A DNA stretch of 64,000 nt from Lactuca virosa (GCA_928212115.1 CAKMRJ010005634.1:124297433-124361432); one strand, 5' to 3'; shown: positions 42,804 to 54,988, counted from the first letter of the stretch. Numbers and translations: made by a program. Notes: generated by a model from the sequence alone, not told the origin.

Positions 42804-43760
42804 CAAGTAGGAATAGGTTATGAGAGTGTCCCTCCCCCATTCAATCACAATTACACAGCTGCTCCTTTGACTCAAGCTGAGATTGACCATGAACCATTTA
42901 TGGTTTTCGATGCAAATTCATCAGTTAGCCAAGAAAAGCAAGAGGATGGAAAGATAGAGTCTAATAATTTGGTGTCAAAATTTGGTGTTCCTATTTCAAA
43001 CGTTGATGAGTATGTTTTTGGAGTTAAGGCTGATATTTTAATTTGTGATGATTTGGTGTCGAACTCAAATGTTTCTGATAATTGTGATGTTGTTTTCGTG
43101 AAATCTATTGAATCTGACACTAGCACATCCACACCTTCTACATCTGTCACACATTCTAACTCCTGCACTTGCACATGTGGGAAAGTTAGAAAGGTCCATA
43201 AGCACATGAAATCTGATAAAGGCGGTACTAGGTCTAATGATAATAAGAAAATATGTTTCAACTGTGGTACTGCCGGTCACATTCCTCGCAATTGTCATAA
43301 CAGGGCATTTGTGCATTTTTCAAGGCCGAGGAAAGAAAACAAGTCTCAAGGAAGGTCTTTAACTAGAAAGTCCTCGAGATCTCGTCTTCGTGATGATGAT
43401 CGGAAAGTCAATAATGATAAGAAAAGGGTTGTTTTCAAAACCAACAAACAGGTTTTCACTAAACAAGCCACATGTACTTTGACGAAATCGAATGAGGCTA
43501 AGCCAAGTTTGATTTCATCAAAGGGTGCGTTTGGATCCTCGACTACTCCTAGTCGAAAATCTAGATGCTCAAAGAAAAAGAAAAATATCTCAAAAACACC
43601 TGTGAATTCTTCAAAACCTAAATATCAGTGGGTGCCCAAATCTACACTTGGCCAATCATTATCATCCTCTGAATGTATTTTTGATAATGGTGCAAAATTG
43701 AAAAATCAAAAGGATAAATCTGTGAATGTTAAGGGTCAACCCAGGGTTGAAATGACCTAG
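42804..43760 (+). pseudogene. gag of element G, second part with second zinc knuckle
   Basis: It resumes in frame after removal of H and one duplication copy. The frame from 42867 (297 codons, MTQAEIDHEPFMVFDANSS) carries acidic and Ser/Thr-rich segments, a second CCHC knuckle CFNCGTAGHIPRNC near 43258-43300, then a Lys/Arg/Ser-rich basic tail. It ends at a TAG at 43758-43760 just before protease. Two knuckles around a coiled coil resemble the extended gag layout of element E. Probable role: RNA binding. Confidence 0.8.
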
Positions 43761-43779
43761 GTCCCCAAATCTAAATAAT

Positions 43780-43969
43780 CTTGCTCATTTTGCAGGAACA
43801 GCTGCGGAGGAATGTCGCCAGACCATGGTATGTCGATAACGGTTGTTCCAGGCATATGACAGGAGACATCTCCCGGTTGCACAACATTCAAAACTTTAAC
43901 GGGGGATACGTTTCCTTTGCGGGAGGGGATGGCGAAAAAATCACTCAAAAATGAACAGTTTCCAATGGA
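43780..43969 (+). pseudogene. Protease of element G with altered active-site neighbour
   Basis: The reading near 43829-43862 is YVDNGCSRHMTG. In copia proteases the motif is DSG; here the catalytic Asp remains but the Ser is Asn. GGYVSFAGGDGEKITQK follows, then a stop (TGA near 43951). The change at Ser together with the stop suggests an inactive enzyme. Confidence 0.72.
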
Positions 43970-45121
43970 GTGCTGTGCTTCGAGAATGTTAATTACGCAC
44001 CCGAGTTAAAGAACAGTTTGTTAAGTGTTTATCAAATTTGTGACAAGGGTTATTCCACTCACTTCACTGATAAAGAATGTCTAATTTTGAAGCCAGGCAT
44101 TGTCATCCCAGATGATTGGATTCTTGTAAAATCAAAACGGGACGAAAATGCTTATATCATTTACATGAACAACAATCTTCCTGAACAAGTCACTTGCCTA
44201 TTCTCGAAAGTTTCTGAGCAAAATGCTATGTTGTGGCACCGACGACTCGGACATGCTAACGCAAAGAACCTGAATCGACTTGCAAAGAATGACATGGTGC
44301 GTGGACTCCCTGTCAGTGATTCCATCACGTTCGAAAAGTGTGTGTCATGTGCCCAAGGAAAGTATCACAGAAAGCCACACTTACCAAAACAGGTCAATTC
44401 AATCAACCAGGTCCTTCAGTTGTTGCATATGGACTTATTTGGTCCGGTCAATGTCCTTAGCATGAACATAAATTCATATTGTCTGGTTGTGATCGATGAT
44501 TTCTCGCGATTCACGTGGGTCTTCTTCTTGTCCAACAAATCCGGGGTTGCTGACCTGATTAAAAAGTTTATTATGATGATAGAGAACCAAATCAATCACC
44601 GGGTGAAGGCGCTCAGAACTGACAACGGGACAGAATTCAAGAATTTTGTTCTCGATCATTTTTGTGCGGAAAAAGGGATAGTGCATCAATACAGCTCCGT
44701 TCGCACACCGCAACAAAATGGTGCTGCTGAACGACGAAATCGAACATTGCAAGACGCCGCAAGGACGATGTTATGTGACTCCAAACTTCCAGTTTTCTTT
44801 TGGGACGAGGCGATCAACACGGCGTGCTATGTTCAAAATCGTGTTCTGGTCAACAAAGCCCAAATGAAGACTCCATACGAGATCCTCTACGGTCACAAGC
44901 CATCTGTTAGTCACTTTTGTATCTTTGGCTGCCCTTGCACCCTCCTTCATTTGGAATCCAATCCCAAATTCAAAGCCAAAGCCGATGATTGTTACTTTGT
45001 GGGGTATGCTGCTCGCACGGCGTACATGGTCTACAATAAAAAGACAAAGCAAATCGTAGAATCCTTCGACGTGCGCTGGTTGGAGGAGAACGAGACGGAT
45101 GCCAAAGTCAGTCCAGATTAG
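43970..45121 (+). CDS. Integrase of element G, largely intact
   Basis: A 383-codon frame starts MLCFENVNYAPELKNSLLS. It carries the pre-integrase zinc module (LWHRRLGHANAKNLNRL, then CVSCAQGKYHR), the first catalytic Asp in LLHMDLFGPV (about residue 155), the second in LRTDNGTEFKNF (about 220), and the Glu in QQNGAAERRNRTL (about 255). The C-terminal YEILYGHKPSVSHFCIFG and KAKADDCYFVGYAARTAY follow. All DDE and HHCC residues seen are present. It would integrate cDNA. It is the best-preserved enzyme in the window, but natural expression needs the broken upstream polyprotein. Confidence 0.85.
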   Translation: MLCFENVNYAPELKNSLLSVYQICDKGYSTHFTDKECLILKPGIVIPDDWILVKSKRDENAYIIYMNNNLPEQVTCLFSKVSEQNAMLWHRRLGHANAKNLNRLAKNDMVRGLPVSDSITFEKCVSCAQGKYHRKPHLPKQVNSINQVLQLLHMDLFGPVNVLSMNINSYCLVVIDDFSRFTWVFFLSNKSGVADLIKKFIMMIENQINHRVKALRTDNGTEFKNFVLDHFCAEKGIVHQYSSVRTPQQNGAAERRNRTLQDAARTMLCDSKLPVFFWDEAINTACYVQNRVLVNKAQMKTPYEILYGHKPSVSHFCIFGCPCTLLHLESNPKFKAKADDCYFVGYAARTAYMVYNKKTKQIVESFDVRWLEENETDAKVSPD

Positions 45122-45795
45122 TTGTTTGACTACACATCTTTATTCAAATCGTTCAATGTGTTTTTCAGATGATCTGTCTGGTTCCGGTTCTGGCTCGAAG
45201 ACTGTGATTGAAGATGAGGACGAAGAAGTTGTTGACAGACCACCGGTGGTGTCTTCTACGACTCCTATAGTGGATACATCTGTTCCAAGTAATTTGTCTG
45301 ATTCTCCATGTCATAAAACCAATCCAGATGCTGATGCCACTCCTCTTACTCCTGATGAAAGAGAGTTCATGTCCAGATATGCTTCCGCTGCTACTCAAAC
45401 ATTGATAGAGCTTCTCTTTCCCGAACCAATTGCGAACGAGTTTGTGGCAAGCCCCTCTCACGATTCTAGTCTGTCCGAGGTGGTTCATTCAGCAGATGAT
45501 GGATTTGTCAATATTCACAGCCTTCCCATAACGCTAAATGACATCAGCCAGGAGCTACCTTCCAGAATTCAACGTGATCACCCGATCGAAAACATCATTG
45601 GTCAGCTGGGCGACGGTGTTCGAACGCGGAGTCAGAGTGGGGATGTCAATACATGTCTCTAATCTTGCTTCATCTCTCAAATAGAGCCAAAGAACGTTGA
45701 AATGGATTTGGAAGTTGGTTGATTTACCTAAGGGCAAGAAGTCACTCGACACGTGCTGGGTTTATCGAAACAAGCAAGCTGATTAAGGGGTCATT
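45122..45795 (+). pseudogene. INT-RT linker of element G
   Basis: An acidic, Ser/Thr/Pro-rich frame to 45662 (DDLSGSGSGSKTVIEDEDEE, TPLTPDEREFMSRY), ending IGQLGDGVRTRSQSGD. This is the common join to copia RT. Stops follow at 45663-45795. Confidence 0.68.
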
Positions 45796-46324
45796 GTGTG
45801 GAATAAGGCCCGATTGGTTGTTCGTGGATTTCGCCAAATTGAGGGTCTAGACTACACCGAAGTTTATGCTCTGGTGGCTTGCTTGGAGGCTATTCGCATT
45901 TTCCTCGCGTACGCTTCCTACATGAATTTCACGGTTTACCAGATGGATGTTAAGACTGCCTTCTTGTACGGCGTTGTGAAGGAAGAAATCTACGTTGATC
46001 AATCTCCTGGGTTTGTCAACTCGTAGTTTCCTAATCACGTTTACAAGTTGGACAAGGCTTTATATGGGTTACATCAAGCGCCAAGGGCGTGGTATGCAAC
46101 ACTTACTAAGCACTTGCTCGAGCATCGCCATTCACGGGGGACAATTGATCAAACCTTGTTCATTAAGCATGTTGGTGCCGATCAGATTCCAGTTCCAATG
46201 TACGTCGATGATATCATTTTCGGGTCAACGAGTTCAAAGTTGTGCAAGGAGTTTGAAAGCGTTATGAAGAATAGGTTCGAGATGAGTTCCCTGGAGGAGA
46301 TGACCATGTTTCTGGGGCTTCAGG
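45796..46324 (+). pseudogene. Reverse transcriptase of element G, first part, cut by solo LTR K
   Basis: Frames read ARLVVRGFRQIEGLDYTEVYA, YQMDVKTAFLYGVVKEEIYV (first catalytic Asp near 45945), a stop at 46026, then DKALYGLHQAPRAWYATL and the active-site MYVDDIIFGST near 46198-46230, then MTMFLGLQV at the junction with K. The remainder of the domain resumes at 56538. The YVDD motif is intact. It is broken by a stop and by insertion K. Confidence 0.85.
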
Positions 46325-47383
46325 TGTAACATACACGTTCAGTTATTGTGTTATGTAATTTTAAAAGTGAATAATATTATGAAATATTATATGAAATTTG
46401 AGTATTGAGTTCTAACAGATGGTTTTTACTATAAATGAAGTAAAACTATGTTTAGAATCACTCGAAAAATATTGGAAGTCTTATGAGATTCCAATCAAAA
46501 GGCAAATACTGAAATTTAACGAAAATATAAAATTTGAAATAAGTAGAATTTTATTATTGAAAGCTGTAAATAATATCGTTAGAAACATTTAGGCGAAAAC
46601 CTCATCGAAATACGAGTTATAACGAAGAAGTTATGACCAATCGAAGATCCGCGACAAAACCGGCATGGCGCCGAATGACGTAAAAAGTGAGTTTTTAATA
46701 AACTATTTTTAGCCTTGGTGATCTAAATGAAAGTCTTAGTATTTTTTAAACCGATAATTTTCATAAAAAGAATGTCAAAATCTGACTTCGTATGAGGAAG
46801 TTATGATCTTTCTAAGTTTCAGAATAGTAGTAGACAGCTAAAAACTCGAAATAAAGATCGAGTGATTTTTAGCCGATGCAACCAAAACAAGAATCAAAGG
46901 TCTCGTCAATAGTAGTACAACGGTAAAAAGACTGACGAAAACGGACGTCGGATGAAGAAGTTATGAATTTTTAACGGATTTTTTTGTCCCTGTCTGTTAA
47001 AAATATTAATATTAAAAATAAATTCAAAATTAGCCGACGAAGTCTAAACGAAAGTTGTAGATCATAACTTTACCTACGCGTGCATATAAAGAACATCAAA
47101 TACGGAGCCCGTATACGAAAGTTATGGATTTTAGAAGACTGAGGCTCAATTTCTGAGGAATCTCGCATGGATAAGATCGAATCTCGCACACGTCACCCGC
47201 CCCGTGTCCGATCTCGGTGAGTCAGCAGACGCGGGTCCGATCCGGAGAACCGTCCGAGGCGTGGTCCAATTGACATTCGATGCGTTCCCTCCTCGCGTGT
47301 CCGAGCCTCCCACCCGCCACCTGCCTCCCTCGCATGCGAGCCATGTGCTTGCTTCTCATTGCTTCGGATCCGAGGCTCTCCCC

Positions 47384-47391
47384 TATAAATA
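47384..47391 (+). promoter_or_regulatory. TATA box of solo LTR K
   Basis: TATAAATA follows a C-rich stretch (CTCTCCCC) and ends a GC-rich 230-bp region. It probably marks the LTR transcription start about 30 bp downstream. Confidence 0.65.
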
Positions 47392-48458
47392 GTAGTTGCG
47401 AGATCTCCCGGCTAGATTTAGAAATTTGGCATTTTTCAACCCCAAACTCATATTTTCACTATTTTGACTTCCCCCGAAGCCCCAGAATCATTTCCGACAC
47501 CCGAAACTCGCCCCGAAGTGCCCGAGAAACCCGAGAAATTTATCTTTTCGGTTTGAAGCTCAACCATCGCAAGGCCCGGTTTTCAATAAAGCTCCCGGTT
47601 TTCAACGAAGAAACTCAATTATTGTAACGAAGTGCTGCACAAATTACTATTTTAACCCCAGGTTATTTCACGGTGAGTTCAATATATAGGAACAATTGTA
47701 TGTTATGTGTTATATGTGCTATGTGCTTTTCAGTGTTATTATTCCGGATTATTTTCCCGAGTTATTTTATTCGCTATTTTAATAGCAAAGTAATACCTTT
47801 GACCATGTGATCAGTGAAAGGACTTAGATTCACATTGGTACTGGTATGTAGCCTCTGGCCATGTAGAGCATGTCTCCATAAGAGAACGACTTCTATTCTA
47901 CGGCATTGGCAGATGGTTCGACAGGGCTATAAGCCTGAAATCTACCAAAATGTTCATCAGAAAATGTATGTCTTCTGTGCCATTTGGACCGAAGATTTAT
48001 TGATGTATATCAAGTATGGAAATTGTTATGTCTCATTGATTGTATATCTTTGAATCAAATCATTGATTGATATGGAAAGCTTGTCACATGATTCACATAT
48101 GCCTTTGTTGTTCCTTGTTCCTCTTTGCTTCTGCCATATTAAAGTATATATATATATGGCATAACGTTATATTGTATCTATTATTGAACTCACTAAGCGT
48201 CACCGCTTACCCTCTCAATGTTTAACAAATTTGTAGGAGATAAGTAACCATTATAGTCATATACCGTTGGAAGGTTTAGTATAGTTGTAATATTATTTTT
48301 TGTATTTTGTTCTCCCGTATGTGTAAAACTATAGTATCCGGGGAAGTTATGTAATATATAAAACTTGGTAATAGTTGGTTTGTATCCTGTCTTATGTAAA
48401 CAAGTTATCAATGTAAAATATTATTTATGAATATGCACGTAGCATGTTTTGGAGTAAC

Positions 48459-49234
48459 TATAAGGATTTTGAGCATTCTAACACTCCTAAGGTGTTCATG
48501 CAACCCTAGAAACCTTGGATCTATGTTTGACTAAGATACATGAAAAATTGATTTCCAAGGTTCATAATCCTATCTAGCATACATGGGGAACTTTTAAACA
48601 TAAAGTAAGCTAGAATAACGTACCTTGTAGTAGTTTGGATTCCTTGAAAACCTTATGAGCCTAGTACCCCAAGTGTGATGCGTCAAATGTCTCACACAAC
48701 ACCAAATGCTTTTGGAATGACTTGAGAAAAATGTCACACACTTAGAAATCGGCTATGCCCTCTCACTCTTGCTTAAGTGGCCGATTTTGGTGAACATGAT
48801 GATCCTTATATAGTGTGTTACAATTAGGGTTACACCATGTAAACCCTAATTGTCATGACCTTTCATTTCCATGACCCATGGGTTATATAACCACCATGGA
48901 GCATCTATGGAGCATCCTATGGGTTTTAGCCCAACTTTATAATGCATGGAGCATTAGCCCACTATACAAGTATGGATGATTTACACAATCAACCCATATA
49001 TTTAATTAGTCTTCTTTTGATCACTTAATTAATTCCAAATTAATTCTTGATCAATACTAAGTAAATAATATAATTAATATATTAGAACTTATAATATATT
49101 AATAAACCATAAGTGTTATTTCTCTCATTTTTAGTCTATCCAAATGCATGATGCCATGCAACCCAAATGGACCATGCCAAACCAGGTCAAGTACACACCA
49201 GAAATAGTTATGGACTTAGACACCTTATCCAACA
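48459..49234 (-). repeat. 3' LTR of element I (776 bp)
   Basis: On the minus strand it starts TGTTGGATAAGGTG and ends CAAAATCCTTATA. The final TG/CA base has mutated (TATAAGG here against TGTAAGG in the 5' LTR). Confidence 0.9.
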
Positions 49235-49245
49235 GTCTCCCACTT
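49235..49245 (-). promoter_or_regulatory. Polypurine tract of element I
   Basis: The minus strand reads AAGTGGGAGAC next to the 3' LTR, identical to those of C and D. Confidence 0.85.
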
Positions 49246-50100
49246 GGATAAGTCTAATAATTATAACTGCAAGTATGACTTCAGGAACCGATCAGCAATC
49301 GTAGCTCTTTCAAGGTCTCTCGGAACTGAGATGATGATGATATGACATTTAAGATAAGTGATCATATAATCCTATGTTCTGGATATCAGCCAGACAAATA
49401 CATGGAACAATGTCTTACTTATTATCCAACAGTTTGTTTCTCGATTTCCAATTTTTTTTACAAAGAACTTAATCGAACACATCAATTTAGTTCTGACCGG
49501 GCCCGGTACATAGGTCAAAACATAATCATTGAGGGGCCCAGATATCGCTTCTAATCCAAGAAGGAACAGATAAACTTCGACTCATATGCTTGTTCTACTA
49601 CTTGTTGAATCACACACAAAAGCACATTTTATAACATCGAGTTACCAATGCGTTTTCGTACAATCAATGTATAACCAAGTCATAGGCAACAAGTCATATC
49701 TCTATGGTTGAAGACTTATATGATATTACCGTCTCACGATCACTTGAGATAAATTCCATGAAGTGATACCAGTGAGCGTGGGTTGAATCCAATACTCAGA
49801 ACTTATGAGCACTCATGAGTGTTATAGCCATGTCCAACAACTTAGACCTCTGCAACCAACTCATGACAGTCTTGATTCATACCTACTTCCAACATATGAC
49901 CGACTATGGAGAATTCGAATAATATGTAGTACATAACATAAATATTCTGGAAGTCAATACATGCAAAAGAAACATAGTAAACGATTGACAAAAGATAGCA
50001 ACACTTTACTTATAAATAAACACAACTTTTATTCATCATCAAATGTCAATTACATTTTACAAATTTGAGAGCTATCTAACTACTAAAACTAATATCATCC
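49246..50100 (-). other. 3' untranslated region of element I
   Basis: It is homologous to 18945-19540 in C and 23100-23690 in D (for example, TTGTACGAAAACGCATTGGT on the reverse strand). There is no gene. Confidence 0.7.
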
Positions 50101-50640
50101 TTCAGCCCTATGCACCTCGCATGCTAGAGATGCTTAACCCTTCCCAGTCCCATCGTGAGGGGATCTGCTGGGTTCTCATCCGATGATACCCTCTTTGCCA
50201 CGAGGAGTCCTTCTTCTATTGGATGTCTGATGAAATGGTATTTTCTGTCGATGTGTCTGGATCTCCCATGATCCCTTGGTTCTTTCGCTAAGGCAACTGC
50301 ACTTTCACTATCACAGAAAATTTCCATAGGCTCCTTTATAGCTGGTACAACTCCAAGGTCACCAATGAAGTTCTTCAGCCATATTGCCTCCTTTGCTTCC
50401 TCGCTTGCCGCTATATACTCTGATTCGCAAGTTGAATAAGCCATTGTCTCCTGCTTGGAACTTTTCCAAGTAATTGCTCCTCCGTTTAAGGTAAAGACCC
50501 AGCCCGACTGAGAGTGGAAATTATCCCTATCAGTCTGGAAGCTAGCATCACTATACCCTACAACTCTCAAGTCATCACTCCCACTGAGGGTAAGGACCAG
50601 TACTTAGTCCTCCGCAGGTACTTGAGGATATTCTTTTCTG
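50101..50640 (-). pseudogene. RNase H of element I
   Basis: The minus-strand frame 50124-50570 reads VGYSDASFQTDRDNFHSQSG (first catalytic Asp in SDAS), WKSSKQETMAYSTCESEYIAASE (catalytic Glu), IFCDSESAVALAKEPRDHGRSRH and RKYHFIRHPIEEG, the complete copia RNase H order. A frame break at 50570-50640 separates it from RT. Confidence 0.85.
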
Positions 50641-51650
50641 CGGTCTAGTGAGCCTTGCAAGGGTTCCCCTGATATCTGCTGACCATGCTCAAAGCAAAGG
50701 CTATATCAGGAAGAGTACAAGTCATAGCATACATGATGGAGCCTACTGCGGAAGCATAAGGTACTCGACTCATTTCTGCTATCTCAGCCTCAGTACTCTG
50801 ACTCTGAGTTTTACTCAATATGGCGTTACTTTGGATGGATAACTCTCCTTTCTTGGAATCTTGCATGCTGAACCTCTTCAGCACCTTATCCAAGTAGGTA
50901 CTCTGATTAACTCCAATTAGTCTTTTACTCCGGTCTCTCAGAATCCTTATCCCTAGAGTATAGGCAGCTTCTCCTAGGTCTTTCATAGCAAAACACTTTC
51001 CAACCCAGGACTTCACTTCCTGCAAGGTTGGGATGTAATTTCCTATGAGTAGTATGCCATCGACATATAGTACCAAAAAGCTAACTATACTCCCACTAGC
51101 CTTGATATATACACAAGATTCATCTTCACTCTTCGAAAAGCCAAACTCTTTGACTTTCTCATCGAAACAAAGATTCCATCTACGAGGTGTTTGTTTCAAT
51201 CCATAGATGGATTTCTCAAGCTTACACACTCTATTAGGCTATTATGTACTGACAAAACCCTCTGGCTGACACATGTAAACATCTTCAGCCAAACTTCCAT
51301 TAAGGAAGGCGGTTTTGACATCCATTTGCCATATTTCATAGTCATAAAATGCAACAATGGCTAACAGGACCCTAATGGACTTAATCTTTGCTACTGGTGA
51401 ACTCATCATAATCAACTCCTGGAGTTTGAGAAAAGCCCTTTGCAACCAGTCGCGCCTTATACGTGTGTACATTACCATCCATGTCGGTCTTCTTCTTGCA
51501 GATCCATTTGCACCCAACTGTCTTGTGACCTGGTACATTGTCAACAAAGTTCCAAACTTGATTGTCATACATGGATTGTATCTCGCTGTCCATTGCCTCT
51601 TTCCATATAGCAGCCTCGGGGCCTGCCATCACTTCCGCATAGTTGTTAGG
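50641..51650 (-). pseudogene. Reverse transcriptase of element I with altered YVDD motif
   Basis: Fragments: YKARLVAKGFSQTPGVDYDE (near 51430-51460), YEIWQMDVKTAFLNGSLAED (first catalytic Asp), then a stop and LEKSIYGLKQTPRRWNLCFD. The catalytic motif reads LYVDGILLIGN near 51045-51075, where copia has YVDD, so the second Asp is replaced by Gly (GGC codon). AYTLGIRILRDRSKRLIGVN and VGSIMYAMTCTLPDIAFA follow. The Gly substitution would abolish polymerase chemistry; there is also a shift near 51400 and a stop near 51241. Confidence 0.85.
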
Positions 51651-52660
51651 TTCATCTAGACGTACCAGTGTCTCGTCACTGATAAATGTCTCACCTTCCG
51701 CAGTAATATGGAAACCATAGTAGTGCTCAAGTCCATTCCTAACCCTCGTGGAACGCCTCAGAGGTACAGACTCGTCAGTTGGATCAACAGGAGTTTCCTC
51801 CTTAGGTTGACTGCTAGGGTTTGAAGTTCCTTCACCACTTGACTCTTGAATTTCTTCAAGGTCAATTTGCATCCTACTGTTTCCTTGTCTTATGAACTCT
51901 CTCTCTAGAAAGACACCCCTCCTTGCTACAAAGACCACATTCTCACTGGGTCTGTAGAAGAGGTAACCAAAGGATTTCTGTGGGTAGCCGATGAAAATAC
52001 ACCTCTCAGTTCGAGCTTCGAGCTTATCGTGAGTCTCATGCATCACGAAAGCCTCGCAACCCCAAATCTTGATGTGTTCTAGATTAGGAACTTTTCCAGT
52101 CCACATATCATTAGGAGTTTTGGCAACTTTCTTTGTAGGGACTAGATTAAGGATATGGGCGACAGTCTCTAATTCATACCCCCAGAATGAGATTGGTAGC
52201 GAAGCTCGACTCATCATGGAACGAATCATATCCAACAAGGTTCGATTACGCCTCTCAGCCACACCATTCAACTGTGGTGTCCTAGGAGGTGTTAATTATG
52301 AGACAATCCCACATTCCTTATGATAGTCGAGGAACTTTGTACTAAGATACTCACCACCACGATCGGATCGAAGCATCTTAATGTTCCTGACCAATTGATT
52401 CTCTACTTCTTGTTTAAACTATTTAAACCTTTCAAAAGTCTCTGACTTATGCTTGATTAAGTAGACATATCCATATCTACTATAATCATCTGTAAATGTC
52501 ACATAATGACGATTAGCATCCCTTGTGGCAGTTTTGAAGGGTCGACACACATCTGTGTGCACTAGATCCAACAAACCTTCACCCTTGCACAAGAACCAGT
52601 AAAGGGCGACTTTGTCATTTTTCCAAGTAAGCATGATTCACAACTATCATCTGCTTTAGG
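51651..52660 (-). pseudogene. Integrase of element I
   Basis: The minus strand has LVHTDVCRPFKTATRD (first catalytic Asp), TDDYSRYGYVYLIKHKSETF (52440-52500), a stop at 52418, LRSDRGGEYLS (second Asp, near 52350-52380), a stop near 52275, then MNGVAERRNRTLLDMIRSMM (Glu, start of a long frame). The C-terminal IKIWGCEAFVM and CIFIGYPQKSFGYLFY follow, and PLRRSTRVRNGLEH marks the linker. The DDE residues are kept, and the two stops inactivate it. The same motifs appear decayed in element C. Confidence 0.85.
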
Positions 52661-53704
52661 TCAAATGACTACAAGACTCTATCCTTTTGAAGTTGGCCTA
52701 TGCGTTTCTTGCTTACATGTCCAAGACAACAATGCCATAATGAGGCTTTATCCAAGTTATTATTATTATAGGAATCAATACACAACACATTATTTCCTAG
52801 GTTATCTACAACAGACATAGCTTGATGCACACCATCACAAGCTAATGTTTTAAAATAAAGAACATCATTAAAGAAAGCATTTATTCCACCAATTTCATTA
52901 TCAAAAGAAAAGGTAAACCCTTGTTTTTACAAAGCATGAAAGGAAATAAAATTTCTTGCCATTTCAGGCGAGTAAAAACATTTATTCAAATCTAATGTAA
53001 ACCCACTACTTAGCAACAAAGAATAAACTCCAATCTTGGTGACAGGTGAAGCTTTCCTATTCCCGATGATCAAGTTTATCTTTCCATGCTCCACATTCTC
53101 ACTTCTTTTTAGTCCCTGCAAATCAGAACATATGTGAATTCGAAATCCTGTATCAAGGACCCAAGAGTTAGAATAAGGTGAGTTATTAGACAATATTGTG
53201 TAAATACCTGCATGGGTAGGTTTCACTTTCCCATCCTTAATGTCTTGCTGGTACTTTGGGCAGTTCCGCTTCCAATGCGACTTTTCATGGCAATAGAAGC
53301 ATTCAGCCTCTTTTGGGTTAGAAGAAGGAGTGACGAAACCTTTCTTGGTTCCACTTGAAGTGGAGCCAGCAAGGGTCTCACCCTTGGTACCCTTCGAAGG
53401 GTTCTTCCTCTTTTTCCCTCTACCTTTCCCGATTGCCAGGACAGGGGCGGAGTTTGGAGTAGGACTAGGAGTGGTAACAACCGACTTATCTTTAAGAACT
53501 GTTTCAGCGGTCTTTAGGAGTCCTTGAAGCTTGCTGAGGGTAACTTCGTCCTTGTTCATGTGGTATGTCATGCAGAATTGATCATAACAATATGGTAAGG
53601 AGTGCAAAATGATATCTATTGCTAGCTCGTCGGGGAAGTTCACATTCAGTTTCAGCAAACGGTCCACATGCCTTTGCATTTTCTACAAGTGGCACGTGAT
53701 GGGT
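52661..53704 (-). pseudogene. gag C-terminal part, zinc knuckle and protease of element I
   Basis: A 250-codon minus frame (52927-53679) starts MQRHVDRLLKLNVNFPDELA, then YHMNKDEVTLSKLQGLLKTA (gag), a basic Gly/Lys stretch, and CFYCHEKSHWKRNC, a zinc knuckle with all ligands, near 53260-53305. The protease motif WVLDTGFRIHICSDL follows near 53130-53165; the DTG core is kept and Phe follows it. The frame ends at FISFHAL with stops before the pre-integrase region (52661-52926). Confidence 0.8.
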
Positions 53705-54115
53705 TCACCCATCCTTCATCCAGGTTGTTATCATAGAGGAGATGATTTCATATCGCTCTTGACGAGCACTCTGATGGTAGCGGTCCATCAAATCCTGGTG
53801 CATCTCAAAAGAATAGTAGTCCTCATAGGACTTTTGGAGCTCGGCTGTCATAGTGGCCCACATGATGCATGCCATTTTGGTAGCATCTCTTTCATGTGCC
53901 TCATATTCAGCAACCTCCTCAGGAGAAGCAGACGACTCGGGTACCTTAAGCTCCTTGTCGAGGACATATTCCTTGTCCTCATACCGAGTGACCATCCTGA
54001 TGTTCCTGATCCAAAACATAAAGTTGGATCCATCAAAGATGACTCTCCTACATAGGTTCATGAGAGAGAAGGAACCGGTAGGGTTAGAGCCAGAAGCAGC
54101 ATTGTTGGAAGACAT
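53705..54115 (-). pseudogene. gag N-terminal part of element I
   Basis: A 136-codon minus frame starts MSSNNAASGSNPTGSFSLMN. It contains FDGSNFMFWIRNIRMVTRYE, EEVAEYEAHERDATKMACIM and MHQDLMDRYHQSARQERYEI, the copia gag N-terminal domain, and ends at a stop; gag then continues in the next entry with a different frame. The start is the first Met after the leader, about 1.5 kb after the PBS. Confidence 0.82.
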
Positions 54116-54486
54116 CTGAAAAAGACGAGAACAAGTTTAGATTAGATATAAAGATAATCCTTAATAAAATACCCAAATATAATATTAAGGCTAGGATCCA
54201 ATCACAATATATTATAACTTAGAAGTTCGATGTCGTAATCCAAGCTATAACATATTTGAAAGGTAGGTGAATGACGATTCACCAATTTCCACCATGAAAA
54301 CGAAATATAAATTACTAGGTTTTAATTGGTTTTTAGAAACTCCGAGATTCTTTTGAGATTCATTGAACTTTCAACGACATGTTTCAATCTCGAGTGTGCC
54401 CTTCATGTTTTCTGACTAGGATGTCGATGATCTCAAAACAAGATGTGAAGTAACCATGCAAATTACTTGGTACCCTTAATGTTTTT

Positions 54487-54625
54487 CACTCAATCGATGT
54501 GTCGGTTAACCACACGCGCTCCACTGACCTATGAAAAACCTTAAGTCACCCTTTGCCTACCTTGTTAAGTCCAAGTGAGTGTGCCGGTTAACCACACACG
54601 CTCCACTAACGACTTAATCAAAGGG
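54487..54625 (-). ncRNA. Two candidate leader stem-loops of element I
   Basis: On the minus strand, the copy at 54555-54625 has the same loop (GTGTGTGGTTAACCGGCA) with the stem TTAAGTC...AGTG pairing CACT...GACTTAA. The copy at 54487-54535 has a one-change loop and a weak stem. They are homologous to 14573-14608 and 14653-14688. Confidence 0.45.
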
Positions 54626-54902
54626 CAAAGTGCAATTTCATGGGTTAGCACCTTATTTACATTTTCCTAAAGTAACTAAGATTGGGAATTTATAAAAAAC
54701 ATTCAGTTACTTTATATTCATCGTACTTTTAATGAGAATTTTTAAGTCATTGTCCTACCTGTTCGGCTAACGACCCTCCACCGATCAAGGAAGCGGTGGG
54801 TGAGAGTGGACACCCATTAAGCTGTCATTTTATAGGCAACAACCTTATACCCCCTTATAGACCCGCTTCGTGAATGAGGCCTACTAACGGTAAAATGACT
54901 TG

Positions 54903-54907
<5 letters not shown>

Positions 54908-54982
<75 letters not shown>

Positions 54983-54988
54983 ATATAT
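54908..54988. repeat. (TA)n microsatellite in element I
   Basis: An almost uninterrupted TA dinucleotide run with one slip at about 54970 (TTATAT). Not coding. Confidence 0.95.

Noticed and set aside
47204..47627. Overlapping forward frames in a GC-rich stretch that could look like a host gene exon
   Set aside because: It lies inside solo LTR K, immediately around its TATA box; proteins are low-complexity (Pro/Ser/Arg) and no domain is seen. GC-rich promoter-proximal LTR sequence explains it.
54908..54988. TA run as a replication origin or unwinding element
   Set aside because: A simple microsatellite inside a retrotransposon leader; no supporting signals.
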